Shown here piece after piece: positions 6,361 to 6,572 of a stretch of DNA of 6,572 nt. Position numbers and translations under genes: made by a program. Under the pieces are notes generated by a model that saw only the letters and a list, made by a program, of their open reading frames with translations, searched no databases and was not told where the DNA came from. The stretch covers positions 1 to 6,572 of the forward strand of contig JAJQDK010000112.1 of assembly GCA_021202245.1 (NCBI GenBank), given 5' to 3'. This DNA is from Clostridiales bacterium (lineage in GTDB: Bacteria > Bacillota > Clostridia > Oscillospirales > Acutalibacteraceae). Each line of letters begins with the position of its first letter. Position 1 is the stretch's first letter.

Positions 6361-6365
6361 TCACC
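6361..6365 (-). promoter_or_regulatory. Probable ribosome binding site of the permease gene
   Basis: GGTGA on the minus strand ends 5 nt before the TTG at 6355, correct spacing for the 3' half of GGAGGTGA. A stronger-looking GAGG lies at 6390-6387 but is 19 nt from the nearest GTG, too far for normal use. This favours TTG, moderately. Confidence 0.45.
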
Positions 6366-6402
6366 ACTTTGATTTTTATTATTGAGCCTCTTTTTACTAA
6401 AA

Positions 6403-6431
6403 ATTTTATCACAATATAATTTCAGTGTCAA
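6403..6431 (-). promoter_or_regulatory. Sigma-A promoter of the ABC export operon (TTGACA-N17-TAAAAT, TGA extended)
   Basis: The minus-strand -35 is a perfect TTGACA (6431-6426), followed by a 17-nt spacer and TAAAAT (6408-6403) preceded by TGA, an extended -10. The predicted start of transcription is near 6396, giving a leader of about 30-40 nt to the permease start. Confidence 0.85.
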
Positions 6432-6453
6432 TCAAGTAAGGGGGCAATTAGGG

Positions 6454-6482
6454 TTGATTTGTTTTAATAAAAATGTTAAAAT
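6454..6482 (+). promoter_or_regulatory. Divergent promoter for the right-edge gene (TTGATT-N17-TAAAAT, TGT extended)
   Basis: The -35 is TTGATT (6454-6459), followed by a 17-nt spacer and TAAAAT (6477-6482) with an upstream TGT extension. Transcription would start near 6489, about 29 nt before the ATG at 6518. It stands back to back with the ABC operon promoter, the two -35 boxes being 22 bp apart. Confidence 0.7.
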
Positions 6483-6517
6483 GATAAAAAAATATAAAAT
6501 GAAAGGATTTTCGTACT

Positions 6518-6572
6518 ATGAAAGCAAATTCAAAATTAAAAGGCGTATTTCTGAAAATTGTCAGCGTTGTAT
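6518..6572 (+). CDS. N-terminus of an unidentified protein, probably secreted or membrane-anchored (runs off right edge)
   Basis: Only 18 codons are present: ATG at 6518, with AAAGGA 10 nt upstream and a promoter at the right distance. The visible residues are a basic head (MKANSKLKG, with three Lys) running into a hydrophobic stretch (VFLKIVSVV), which is how a signal peptide or N-terminal membrane anchor begins. The product cannot be named. Its position, divergent from a polysaccharide exporter, fits a cell-envelope role, but that is inference only. Confidence 0.6.
   Translation, partial: MKANSKLKGVFLKIVSVV

Overview
The window looks like a low- to moderate-GC Firmicutes chromosome, most plausibly a Clostridia/Ruminococcaceae-type gut anaerobe. 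The support is strong GGAGG-type ribosome binding sites, TTG starts, sigma-A type promoters, and a TepA-like peptidase next to an FtsK/SpoIIIE-type translocase, an association known from Bacillus subtilis. The genus call is inference from style and not from a marker gene. All five largely complete genes and the partial left-hand gene encode membrane or cell-envelope functions. No tRNA, rRNA, CRISPR array, transposase or phage gene is visible.

Left block (1-3157, minus strand, transcribed leftward): a sigma-A promoter at 3129-3157 drives tepA (ClpP-fold serine peptidase). A 236-bp gap rich in palindromes follows, then uppP (undecaprenyl-diphosphate phosphatase). After 19 bp comes the N-terminal part of an FtsK/SpoIIIE DNA translocase, which runs off the left edge before its motor domain. 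uppP and ftsK form a tight pair; whether tepA is co-transcribed across the palindromic gap is open.

Middle (3283-4653, plus strand): a CNNM/CBS/CorC_HlyC membrane protein with a TTG start, probably a divalent-cation (Mg2+) exporter of the MpfA/CorC type. It ends at a clear hairpin terminator that also separates it from the convergent block to its right.

Right block (4675-6431, minus strand): an ABC-2 polysaccharide-export permease and its ATPase (TagGH / Wzm-Wzt type). The two are 4 bp apart and are driven by a near-consensus promoter. Together they would flip a lipid-linked teichoic-acid-like or O-antigen/capsule-like polymer across the membrane. UppP in the left block recycles the undecaprenyl carrier used by such polymers, so the two blocks are linked functionally though not transcriptionally. 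A divergent promoter at 6454-6482 starts another gene at 6518, of which only 18 codons are in the window.

I did not find a convincing undescribed system. The parts most worth a second look are the palindrome cluster between tepA and uppP (about 1979-2170), the tepA leader with two mutually exclusive stems, and the back-to-back promoters at 6403-6482 with symmetric half-sites over both -35 boxes.
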